A DNA stretch of 64,000 nucleotides, taken from Closterium sp. NIES-65. Taxonomy: Eukaryota > Streptophyta > Zygnematophyceae > Desmidiales > Closteriaceae. Position 1 is the first letter of the stretch. The number at the start of each line of letters is the position of its first letter. A program made the position numbers and the translations under genes. Location: NCBI GenBank assembly GCA_948144175.1, contig CANXME010000540.1, positions 28,340 through 92,339 on the forward strand, given 5' to 3'. Shown here piece after piece: positions 21,201 through 33,200 of this stretch. The notes beneath the pieces were generated by a model. That model worked only from the letters and a program-made list of their open reading frames with translations, ran no database searches and was not told the origin of the DNA.

Positions 21201-24200
21201 CACATATATGTGGCTGAACTCTTGAGGCTAGCTGCAGCACCTCAATGCTGAGGGCTAGGCTAGCCAGCCTTGCCAAGCTAGCAAGTGAGGCCACATGTTG
21301 CACATGTGGGCCAGGCTGGAACAACAGCCCACATGACAGCATATGGCACACCATAGAGGCCAGCAAGGTGAGTGTGGGATGAGTGGACAGGTGGCAATGC
21401 CAACTGTGACCACACTTCACTGTGGTGGAGTGTGGTAGAGTGTGGACATGTAATGTGGAGCATAATGAGAAAGGAGCCTGCAGCTACTGAGAATTGAACC
21501 CACAACCTCTAAGACCACAGGTGAGAATCTACCCTCTGGGACATATTTGCTGCACAACACCCCCCCTCAAGGATGTCCCCGGGGTAGGGTTAGGCATGAT
21601 CATCTTGCCCCGGCGGGTCGGGCCGACCCGACCCGACCCGGGTTTTGACCCGGGTCGGGTCAGACATTTTGAAGCGTTGACCCGGGCGGGTCGGGTCGGG
21701 TTTACCCGGCCGGGTCGGGCCGACCCGACACCCGAAACCGGGTCGGGTCGGGTCGGGTCAGTTTTTGACCCGAAATTTGACCCGACTTGAAATCGGGTAC
21801 CGCGCCCTAAGTCGGGTCGGGCATTTGGCCCGACCCGAGTTTCCCTCCCACGACAAAACGAACTAAACAGATCGCGAAGTCAATGTCTAGGGTTTTTTTG
21901 TTCCCTCGACATTGACTTCGATCTGCTATGCCTAGGCAGCTAGCAATAGCTCGTACTTAACCTCTATAACTCTCTAAACCAGCGCCCATGTTTAGGAACC
22001 CTATTTCATGTGGTTCAATGTTGGCGGAATGGACTTCTTAGCCTGGCGCGACCAACCACAGATTTTCGATTTTATAGACTTACTTATTCCAAGCTCTCAC
22101 ACGCGACTAAACTCTGGCCCCGCGTTCAAATCGCCCACTTCGCGCCTACCACGCCCGCATCTTTAGGGACGCGACCCCCAATTGTCTAGGCCTGCGCCAT
22201 TACAAAAACGTCGCGACTCCAAGGTCCGAAACGTAATCGGCGCCGCTTGCACGCGAATGGAGGGGGAAGAAGACAGCTCACGCTCTATTCCTGGGGCTTC
22301 ACTTGGAGGCCTCCCGACACCGGCCTCCAGGGCCAGTTTTCGCTTGGGGAGCGTCTTCAATGGGCAGGAAATTGGGTGGGACGATGCAATCGCGACGAGG
22401 AGGCGTGAAGAGGTGCGGGAATGGGAGTCTCAAGGACCTGGCCCGGTGACGGAGGAGCAAGGAACACGGGGAAAGGAGAAGGACCCGGATTGGAGGCCGG
22501 CTCCGGGGGAGGCGGCCGGCACGAGTGGAGGATCGGGTGATGAGGGTTGGGGAGGGAGAGGAGGGGGCCAGGCTGGTGGCAGTGGCGCGCATGGCAGCGG
22601 TGCAGCAGCAAAGAGGCCACGCCCGAGTGGGCCTGTGGGGTCGGGAGCTGGAGGGGCCGGGCCGACGTCGAATTCGCAGCCGCAGGGGGCAGCCGCGGGT
22701 GGTTCTGAGGGGTCGGGCGCAGCAGGGGCAGGTACCTCCGCCGCTGCGGCAGGTGGTGCACCTTTGGGTGGGTCTACGGGGGCTGGAGCTGCTGCTGTGA
22801 TTGCAAGCCAGAGGTCCGACAGGGCGGGCAGGACCCCTACCGACGAGGAGCTGGACCCATGGACTGAGGAGGTGCTTAGGAATGCAGAACCCGGCCGGGT
22901 TCGTGGCATGTTCAGTGAGAAGGATGTGAACGAGGCTAGGAATTGCAAGATTTGCAAGAAGAAGATTAGCTGGAAAGGTAGTTGCACGAGCACGGGGAAG
23001 AGACACCTCAAGAGGAGCCACTACCCCAGTCTGCAGATCTGGTGTCGGCGTTTCAAGGATCCAAACAAGCCAGACAACCTGACGTTTCCCGATGGGGGAT
23101 GGGGTCCGGATGTCCCCGACCAGACAGCGTGGCATTGGGAGCATGCAGCCACGTGGCCCAGGATTGTACAGACACCAGACAGCACAGTGACTGGCGGATC
23201 CGAGGCTGGTGGGAGTAGGCAGATGAGCATGGCCGCATTCGTCACGCCGCGTGTTCATGGCCAGCAGCTGCGCGAGGGATTGGTGCTGCTATTTGCGGCA
23301 GCTGACCTTCCGTTTCGGCTTGTTGAGTGTCGCGAGGTGAGTGACGCCGTTCTCTTGCCATTGGTCATGTTCATCTTCGTATTGAGGTGGTCATATTCGT
23401 GCAGGGCAGCCGCACTGCATTCAGTTGGCTAATCCCGAAGCATCTTCATAATCCTTTTACCGACATCCTTTGACTCTTGCGTTACAGTTCAAAGCATTTG
23501 TCCAGATGCTGAACCCGGGAGCTGCGCTACTGCTCGGCTCACGCCATCGCTTGGCACGGGACATGCAGGCATACGGGGAGGCTGCTAGGGAGGACATGCG
23601 GCAGCTACTAGTGGGTGATGGCCTGGCGGGAAGGATGTCCCTCTCCTTTGGCATCTGGACCGGTGAGAACAACGTGGCCTTCATGGGGGTGGCTGCCCAC
23701 TATGTCACCAGCGATTTCCAGCTAAAACAGGCTGTTATAGACTTCAGGGAGCTTAAGGGCTCTCATACGGGGGACTTGATAGCCGATGAGCTGGAGGAGG
23801 TGTTGAGGGAGTGGGGCTTGGAGAAGATGCTGTTCGCCGTGACGTGTGACAACGCCGAGAACAACAGCAGGGCGATGCGTCTGCTGGCCGGTGTACCTGA
23901 CGCCAGGCCGGGCTCACGGCCCAGGCACCCACCACTGCTCAGTCGCTGGAGGCACTTCAGGTACTATGGGGCTGTCTCCGTAAGGGTATGCTGTAAACTG
24001 TTGGCGTAGTCCACCATGTTTGTTATGGCAGTGCTTATGTGGTACAGTGACATTAAGGTTGTGCACAATGCATTGCCCCAACAGGTGCATGGCGCACGTC
24101 GTCAACCTTGCAGTGCAAGCTGCACTGAAGGTTGACGAGGTGGCCGAGCCACTCAAGAGGCTGCGAGACGTGGCGAACTACATCGGCTGGTCCACACTGC

Positions 24201-27200
24201 GCACAGATCGTTTCTTCGAGCTCCAGAAGGGATACGCGGCGACCCGGCCCCAGGGTCCTCCAGGTTCTCGGCGACCATCGGGTCCGTTGCGTTTGATCTT
24301 GGACTGCGTGACGAGATGGGGTTCTACACTCCACATGGTGAACAGGGGCTTCGAGCTGCGCATGCCCATTGCCATGTTTTTCGACGATTCAGATGTACGT
24401 ATGGTAGGATTCACATTCGCTTGTGACTATGGCGAATGGGGGTACGTGGGCATGGCTTGAATAGTGCCACCATCCCATGCATGTGCCGCCATCCCATGCA
24501 TGTGCCACCATCCCATGCATGCATGTCCCACCATCCCATGCATGTGCCACCATCCCATGCATGTGCCACAATCCCATGCATGCATGTCCCACCATCCCAT
24601 GCATGTGCCACCATCCCATGCATGTGCCACAATCCCATGCATGTGCCACCATCCCATGCATGCATGTCCCACCATCCCATGCATGCATGTGCCACCATCC
24701 CATGCATGCATGTGCCACCATCCCATGCATGCATGTGCCACCATCCCATGCATGTGCCACAATCCCATGCATGTGCCACCATCCCATGCATGCATGTCCC
24801 ACCATCCCATGCATGCATGTCCCACCATCCCATGCATGTGCCACCATCCCATGCATGCATGTGCCACCATCCCATGCATGCATGTGCCACCATCCCATGC
24901 ATGTGCCACAATCCCATGCATGTGCCACCATCCCATGCATGCATGTCCCACCATCCCATGCATGTGCCACCATCCTATGCATGTGCCACAATCCCATGCA
25001 TGTGCCACCATCCCATGCATGTGCCACCATCCCATGCTGTGCCTCCATCTATACAACCCATGTGACCCATACCAGTCATCATCAGCAAGGAGACTAAGAA
25101 GGCGTGGGACGCCATCAGGTTGACGGATGCGCACTGGGACGACCTCGCCGAGCTCCGAGACTTCCTCACCCCATTTGAGCAAGTCACCCTCTTCGCCGAG
25201 GGTTCCCTGTACCCTACCCTCTCAGCCGTTGTACCGCAGTACAACGCGCTGATTGATCTGCAGGAGGAGGCACAGCGCACTCCTTGCATCTCCCCTCTGC
25301 GCTCATCGCTGATCACTGCTGCTCTGAACAAGCTGGAGCGACACATGGGGGGTGTGAGCGAGGAGGCAGCGATAGCCACTTTCTTGGACCCGCGCCAGAA
25401 GCTCGCACCCTTCAAGCACCGAGCCAGGGCAGCAGAGGGGAATTCGAGAGGGACAACATTGGAGCTAGGACCTGATAGGGTGAAGGCCCTGGTACGAGCG
25501 CGCCTTCCAGAGTACCAGGCAGCCAGCACCACGGCGCTGCGAGATGGTGGGGAGGTGACTAGTGCGAGGGGTGCAGGGGTGCCTGCGTCGGCAGGGGGTG
25601 GGGCTGTGGATGCATCGGCAAATGTCAGCATCCAGTCTCAGTTGTTCGCTGCGTGGGACGCCATGGAGGCCGAAGAGGGGGAGGATCTACAGGATGAGGT
25701 GGATCAGTACCTCGCAGAGGGGAGGCAGAGGGGTGGAAGCGCATTGGAGTATTGGCGCAGCAGGGAGACACTGAAGGGCTTGAGGGTGATGGCTAAAGAT
25801 TATCTGGGGGTACCGGCTTCGTCAGCAGCGAGTGAGCGCGCATTCTCACAGAGCAGGAACATCATTACTTGGCAGCGACACCGACTGGCAGCTGGCCAAG
25901 TGCGTGCTTCCATGCTGATTAAGACGTGGCAGGACCACCACCCTTCGGGGACTCTCGCTCCCAAGGGCACCTCAACGGCCAATCCCACCCTGGGAGTGGA
26001 GGATGACTCGATGGGGTTGTGATATTTGTTCGTAATTGATGCTCATGCCCTTAACTTCATCACATAACGTGATCGGACCAAAACTTGAATGGTTCTTATT
26101 CCTGTGCGCCAAACTACTAGTTGACTCCGTTAGCTTTTAGGCCTTTGTAGGTTTTTTCCAAACACGTGTAACAGTTTACGCAACTTTGAATAGTTAATTT
26201 ACAGAAGGGAGGACGTTCATATAATAATATATTACACAAACATTCAGTCTTTGCAACACTGGACAGTAGTGAGGAAACCCCTACACACTGCATATGGGGT
26301 TCTGGCCCGACCCGACCCGGCCCCTACCCGACCCGACCCGGGGGCGGGTCAAGCCTGACCCGGCACCCGATACCCGGGTCGGGCCAGGATTCCTAGAAGT
26401 TCCGACCCGACCCGACCCGACCCGGAACCCGGCTGGCCCGCCCAAGTCGGGTCGGGTCGGGTCGGGCCTAATGATCATGCCTAGGTAGGGTCCTTCAAGC
26501 GGAGACATGGGTGAGACCGAGAAGACCACGGATGCGAAGAAAAGGGTCACGGGGCAAAGGTTTGGTGCCAATGTCAGCGAGGTTGTCTTGAGTAGGAACA
26601 TAGTGAAGGGTGACGGAGTGGTCGGCGGCATGATCACGAATGAAATGGTGCTTGATGTCGATGTGTTTGGCCTTGGGATGAAAGACGCCGTCGTCCTTGG
26701 CCAGAATGATGGCGCTGCTGTTGTCACACGAGATGCGGGTGGGGCCGGGTGGGGGAAGTCCAAGTGCAGTAAGGAGGGATCGAAGCCATAAGGCCTCACG
26801 CACCGCGGCGCCCAGAGAATAGTATTCAGCTTGAGTAGGAACATAGTGAAGGGTGACGGAGTGGTCGGCGACATGATCACGAATGAAATGGTGCTTGATG
26901 TCGATGTGTTTGGCCTTGGGATGAAAGACGCCGTCGTCCTTGGCCAGAATGATGGCGCTGCTGTTGTCACACGAGATGCGGGTGGGGCCGGGTGGGGGAA
27001 GTCAAAGTGCAGTAGGGAGGGATCGAAGCCATAAGGCCTCATGCACCGCGGCGCCCAGAGAATAGTATTCAGCTTCACATGAAGAGGTAGCGACGACAGC
27101 TTGACGTTTGGACTGCCAAGAGATGAGTGACGGACCGAGGAAGAACAAGTAGCACGTAACGGAGCGTCGGAGCTCGCCCTCCGGTCCCCAAGAGGCGTCA

Positions 27201-30200
27201 CACCACCCATGAAGTTCAAGGGTGTTGGGAATGCCGCCAAGGAGAAGCCCGAGTGAGGTAGTCCCTTTCAAGTAGCGAGCAACGCGTTGGGCAGCCGAGA
27301 CGTGAGGAGTAGACCAATCATGAAGGTGACGAGCAAGAGCTCCAGCGCTATATGCGAGGTCGGGACGGGAACCCACCATGGCATACATGATGGATCCGAC
27401 AAACGAGGTGTAAGGAAAGGAGGAGGAGTGTGGTGAGGAAGTCACGGGCGGCTGGAACTTGGTGTCCATGGGGGTGGCAACAGGGTTAAGTGGTGTGAAT
27501 GAGTAGGTGTCTAAGATGGAGGTGATGAATTTGGATTGAGGAAGGTGGAGAGTGCGTGAGGTCCGATCACGAGTGATGTGAAAGCCAAGGTAGTAGGAAA
27601 GAGGACCGAGGTCACGAAGCTTGAAGCGAGATGAAAGGGCACGCTTGAATGAGGAGAGAAGAGAAGAGGAGGAAAGAATGATGAGGTCGTCAACATGGAC
27701 GAGAGGAATGAAGAAAGATGCAGCTGTAGGCCGATAAGGAGATTGTGGAGTAGCAATGAAGAGGCCGGGGTCCGCACGGGCAGCAAAAAGGTGAAATGCA
27801 GCAAGCTCTTCACGAAGTTTGCGGTACCAGCACCGCGACGCTTGCTTCAGCCCGTACAGCGGTTTGTGCAAGAGACAAACTTGCTCAACACCATGGACCA
27901 CCGGAAACTCATAACCGGGAGGTTGCATCATGTAGAGAATTGCATCAAGAGTGCCGTTGAGGAAGGCGTTGGAAATGTCCAACAGATGGACTTCCAGGTC
28001 GAAAGCGGCAGCAATGGTGAGGAAGAGGCAGAGGGTGGCGAAGCGAACGGTAGGGTAGGAGCAAAGGTGTCATGGAAATCAACACCGTCGCGTTGTTTGA
28101 AACCTTTGACAACAAGGCGAGCCTTGCGGCGTTCAATAGAACCATCAGCATGCTCTTTGACCTTAAAAATCCATTTGCATGGAATCGGCTTGCACTTGGG
28201 TGGTCGAGGAACAATGCTGTAAGTGTCATTAGCGTGCAGGGCAGCAAATTCCGCATCAGCAGCCTTGATCCATTCAGCAGCATCAGGGCCGGTGCGGGCC
28301 TCATGAATGTTTTGAGGTTCGTAATGATGATGAAGGGCGGCATTAGCGGAGGTCTTGGAAAGAGGAGGAAGGGTGAAGTCAATGGGTTCAGAAGGAGAGG
28401 GTAGGACCTTGAGCAGTGAGAAAAGTGAAGGATTGGAAGGAGCTGAAGGGGATGGTGGTGAGGAACTAGAGGTGCAAGGGGGAGGACGAGCTGAAGAAGG
28501 AGAGGAGAGGGATGGAAGGCGGAAGTCTTGCGGCGTCGAGGGCAGAGGAAGGTTTGAAAACAAAGGAGGAGAAGAGGTTGCTGGTGCTGGCAGATTTGGA
28601 GATGGTGGGAGGAGGGTGGTGGAAGAGGTCATGGGAGGTGAACGAGAGGGAGGGGAGGTTGGGTCTGAGAGGGAAGGGGGTGGAGGAGGAGGCGGAGAGG
28701 ATGATATGGGTGGTGGAGATGACAATGGAGGTTCACGAGGGTCATCCGAAGGTGGCGAAGAGGGCTCCATGAAGATGACATCACGAGAAAGTGTGACACG
28801 GTGCTGAGTTGGGATATAGATGCGATAAGCTTTGGTGCCGTCAAGATGACCATACCCAACCATGACGCCGGCCGTGCTTCGGTCGTCGAGTTTGGAGCGG
28901 CGTTGCGGAGGAACGAGGACTGAAACGGGTGAACCGAAGATGCGGAGGTGTGATACGTCCGGACGTGCACCGGTCCATAGTTCTATGGGAGTCTTGGAAG
29001 CTGAACCACCCCGACTAATAGCATGATTTCGGAGATAGGCAGCAGTGAGAGCGGCTTCACCCCACCATCCTCTGTCCATGTGTGCGTCATGAAGCATGGA
29101 ACGGACCATCTCAAGTATAGTCCGATTGGCGCGTTCAGCAACTCCATTTTGTTCGGGTGTGTACGGCGTAGAGCGGTGTCGAGCGATGCCATGAGCTTTA
29201 AGGAATGAAGTGAAGGCCTCGGAATTGAACTCCAAGGCACCATCGGAGCGAAACGCTTTGATGGTCCTTGGGGAATGCATATTGTGCACCCGAGTGACGT
29301 AAGCTTTGAAGCACGACAATGCCTCTGAACGATGGCGTAGGAGATACACGGTAATGTGGCGGGAATAGTCGTCGATGAAGGTGAGAAGGTAGCGAGCGCC
29401 TCCAATGGTAGTTCCATATGAAAACGGTCCAGCAATATCCGAATGAATGAGTTGGAGCGGTGCTGTGGTGCGAGAATGGGACACACCAAATGGTTGACGC
29501 ATTTGTTTCCCACGATAGCACGAGATGCATTGAGGAATTAAGGAAGAGGAGAGGTTAAGACCGTTGACCAGCTGCTGCCGATGAAGTGTTGACAAGTCCC
29601 GCATGTTAAGATGCCCGAAACGGCGATGCCAAAGGTATGAGGAGGAGGTGGTGGAGACTGGACATGCCGATGGGTTGATGGGGGGGGCGGCACTACTCCC
29701 ATGATGCAGCTGAAGATAAAACAGATTGTTGCGGGTAAAGCCCTCGCCAATAAGAGCCTCATCAGTCTTGAGCTCAACCCGCCCAGCAATGGGGAAGGAA
29801 ACGGCAATGCCGGCAGCTCCAAGTGCACGAGCTGAGAGCAGATTGTGAGCCGATGAAGGGAGAAACAGAACGTTGTCTAGCTGGATGGTGGTTTCCGAGG
29901 TTTGGGAACGAAGAGTAGCCACCACCGTGTCGACTCCCAAGACCTTGTAAGTCTCTCCGCCACCAAAGCGAACGATAATATCATCAGTTGGCTGCTGGAG
30001 AGATGAAAACAGCGAGCGATCGGAGCAAATATGGGAAGATGCGCCGCTGTCCACCAGCCAGGAAGACGTCCGAACCAGGTTTGATGAGGAGGCCGTGAAT
30101 GCCGATGCGTAGGGAGCACCATAAGGGAAGAGGAGGAGGAGGAGGAGGAGGAGGAGGAGGAGGAGGAGGATGGTGAAGATGAAGAGAGTAGTGACGAGAG

Positions 30201-33200
30201 GAGTCCAGGTGGGGAGGATGGAGCCGTGGCTGGTGCTGAAAGCAATGTCAATGTACCGGGAATCAGGTATGGACTGAGAGGCTGATGGGGCAGTAGGTGT
30301 TGTGGAGGTCGAAGGGATGTCGGCGGAGGAGCTTGTTGACACATGCACTGAAGGCTGGATGACAGATTTCTCCCGTCGAGAGCTTTTTTCGATCTCTTTC
30401 TTCTTCTTCAACTTGAAGCATTCGTCATTAGTGTGTCCCGTTTACTTGCAGTAGCGGCAAGTAGGGGACTGGCGGGAACCGGAGCGAATAGGGTGGGAGG
30501 GCTGGGAATGGAGGTTGTATGCACCTTCCATGTTGCGGCTTGTACCAGATTGTGACCGCTCCCAATTGGCATCGAGTAGACGTGACTGCAGGTATTCAAC
30601 CGTCATAGACTTGATGTCTTTCACGGTGCAAATAGTTTATGTGAGAGTCTTGAAGGAGTCTGGCAGATTGAGAATGATGGAGATTACCACCACCCAAGAT
30701 GGTAACTCGAAGCCGGCAGATTTGAGTTGGTGCGTAAGATTTCCAACTCGATCGAAGTAGGAGCGAAGACTCATTGTTGGGTCCATCCGTGTAGTGATGA
30801 GATCTCGGAGGAGAGCCACTTGTGCATGGTTACCCATGCAGTCAAACCGCGCCATGATGCATCCCCACATGTCTTTCGTCGTGTTGGCTTGAGCAAGTGT
30901 GAGCGAGAGCTGAGGATGGACGGCTGACATAAGAAGATAGTACGCATGCTCCTCTTTTTCTTCATCCGGCAGCGACGCAATTGAGTGGGCTGTTTTAGGG
31001 GCTGCACCATTGTTGCCTTCAGTAGCATCTCCACTGCTGGTTGTGGAGGAGGAAATGGAAGGGCGGGAAGCAACCTTGGGATCTCCAAGAAAGGAGATCA
31101 GCCCAAAGATATAAAAAATGTAGCATATCTTTTTCTTCCATGGAATGAAGTTGGAACCATCCGGTTCCAAGATAGGAAGGGTGTGCCGACCGAGAGGCGT
31201 CTCAACTTGAGCCATCAAGTGTGCGACGTTCACAAAGCTAGAAGCCTAGCTCTAATAGCATGAACAAAGTGGATCGGTGAACTTAGGGCACGATAGGAAG
31301 AAGAAATCTCCTTAGCAAGAAAATGGTACAAGTCTTAAAAACTAGAGCAAGGTCCTTGTCAAGGATGATTCCTAGTGAAGTGGGAAGCCACATATATGTG
31401 GCTGAACTCTTGAGGCTAGCTGCAGCACCTCAATGCTGAGGGCTAGGCTAGCCAGCCTTGCCAAGCTAGCAAGTGAGGCCACATGTTGCACATGTGGGCC
31501 AGGCTGGAACAACAGCCCACATGACAGCATATGGCACACCATAGAGGCCAGCAAGGTGAGTGTGGGATGAGTGGACAGGTGGCAATGCCAACTGTGACCA
31601 CACTTCACTGTGGTGGAGTTTGGTAGAGTGTGGACATGTAATGTGGAGCATAATGAGAAAGGAGCCTGCAGCTACTGAGAATTGAACCCGCAACCTCTAA
31701 GACCACAGGTGAGAATCTACCCTCTGGGACATATTTGCTACACAACAGGGGGATGCCGTGGCACATACGGGGACAGCATGACGTGGCGGCCTGCAAACGC
31801 CATCTCCGACACTTCTGCATGTGCAATTTGCAACGATCATTGAGGAGGAAGAAATTAGTGTGGCTGGGAGCCCCATCAACCTAACCCAACGTGCCTGGGA
31901 GCCACATCAACCGAACCCAACGTGCCTGGGAGCCACATCAACCCAACGTGCCTGGGAGCCGAGCTTCTTCTCGTTGAGCACGAGCCAGAGCGAGGCGAGC
32001 AGCATGAGGGCGCCGTGGCCCCAGTCGCCAAACATGATGGCAAAGAGGAACGGGAACGTCATGATGGAGAACACTCCCGGATTCGCCTCCTGGTACCGCG
32101 CCACTCTGAAAGGAGGGGACAGTCAGGGGGGATGTGGAGGCACGGTGTGGGAGGGAAAGGGGTGGAGAGAGAGAGACAAGGTCGTTGAGGATTGTTTCTG
32201 AGCACGCTTGAAGAAGGAACAAGCCTCGATCCGCAATTGGTGTGTTTCTCACATGGAGAACACGTCCGGGTTGACCGAGAGATGAATGAGAGGAGAGGGA
32301 CAGCGTGGATTTCACCCTGGGCGTGGGCATGACAAGGGTAATGCAAATGAGTGAGCTCACCCGTAGGCATCAACAATGGCCTGGAAGGCGGAGGTGAACT
32401 TGTTGGTGCGGAACAAGGTGGGCGGGAGGGCGTTGTGTGCATCGAATGATAAAGTCAGCCCAAAGCTCCTCACCAGTCCAACTCAGATTTGTGGGACGAG
32501 AAAGAGAGTGAGCTCACCCGTAGGCGTCAACGATGGCCTGGAAGGCGGAGGTGAACTTGTTGGTGCGGAAGAAGGTGGGCGGTGCCTCACGGGAGCGCAG
32601 AGTGTGGAAGATGGTGCTCACTGCTGCGTTGCTCGCCGCCATGCCCCGCTCCAACGCCTCCTGCACCTGGAGTCGTGAGTCATGCATTGTGTGTGTGTGC
32701 CATGTGCCATGCGCGTGCGCCATGCGTGTGCGCCATGCGTGTGCGCCATGCGCCATGCACGTGTTCAAGCGCCCCAGCCATGCGCCATGCGCCATGTGCC
32801 ATGTGCCATGCCCACAAAGTGACATGTGCACCATGTGGACATCAGCCATGCCATGGCATGTGCATGCTCACCACATGTTCATGTGCATTTCCCCATGCGC
32901 ATGACCCCATGTGTGCGAGTGGTCATGCGCCCAAAGAAAGCAATGAATAAAGAGGGGAAGGAACAGGTTAGGTCCGGCTGTCAGGCGTGCACTTTTCAGA
33001 TAGAGCAAGGAAAATTTGCATGTGCACTTTTGCGCAGACAGGAGAGGAGGACGAGGGGGGAGGGAGGGCCGGGAAAAGGGGGCATGAGCAAGGAAAAGGC
33101 AGGAAAGGGGAGGGGAAAGAGCAGGAATGGAACAAGGGGGGTGGGGGGCGGAAGGGCGGGAAGGAAGGGAGGCTGGCAAAGGAGGAGAAGTGAACGAGCA

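Larger units (their letters stand above)
21591..26483 (+). mobile_element. hAT DNA transposon nested in Copia-C
   Basis: The ends are inverted copies: TAGGCATGATCAT at 21591 and its complement ending at 26483. The 8-bp target duplication GGTAGGGT, as expected for hAT elements, stands at 21583-21590 and 26484-26491. Both ends carry dense subterminal GACCCGACCCG/CGGGTCGGGTC motifs, the kind of array hAT transposases bind. The 4.9-kb element encodes a BED-finger transposase on the plus strand. It landed four bases past the Pol stop of Copia-C, between the coding region and its polypurine tract. Confidence 0.95.
26495..31233 (-). pseudogene. Copia-C Gag-Pol polyprotein with stops, one frameshift and an internal duplication
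   Basis: Gag begins near 31215 ([16 protein letters not shown]) and continues in one frame through TAA at 30637 and TAA at 30442, the latter inside the zinc knuckle [13 protein letters not shown]. The protease has [14 protein letters not shown] (about 30050). The integrase has [30 protein letters not shown] and [14 protein letters not shown] frameshift near 28055 follows FHDTFAPT. The reverse transcriptase ([31 protein letters not shown]) is then open to a TGA at 27002. The RNase H block is present twice because 243 bp are duplicated in tandem (26588-26830 and 26831-27073). The final stop is at 26495. The element cannot make a complete polyprotein. Confidence 0.9.
21073..31747 (-). mobile_element. 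Copia-C: Ty1/copia element in VHA-a intron 11, host of a hAT
   Basis: Terminal repeats of 487 bp (21073-21559 and 31261-31747) start TGAAC/GAAAGTGG and end CACAACA. The target duplication GGGGG is at 21068-21072 and 31748-31752. A polypurine tract (minus strand TTGAGGGGGGG) adjoins the left LTR. A primer site close to tRNA-iMet (TGCTATTAGAGC, minus strand 31249-31260) adjoins the right one. Coding order is Gag, protease, integrase, reverse transcriptase, RNase H. Without the hAT it is about 5.8 kb. It lies in the same direction as VHA-a transcription. Confidence 0.95.

Noticed and set aside
24389..25182. Trp-Asp-Gly/His-Ala-Cys frames, and a possible CRISPR array
   Set aside because: The region is a direct minisatellite with no unique spacers, inside a transposase intron of a eukaryotic genome.
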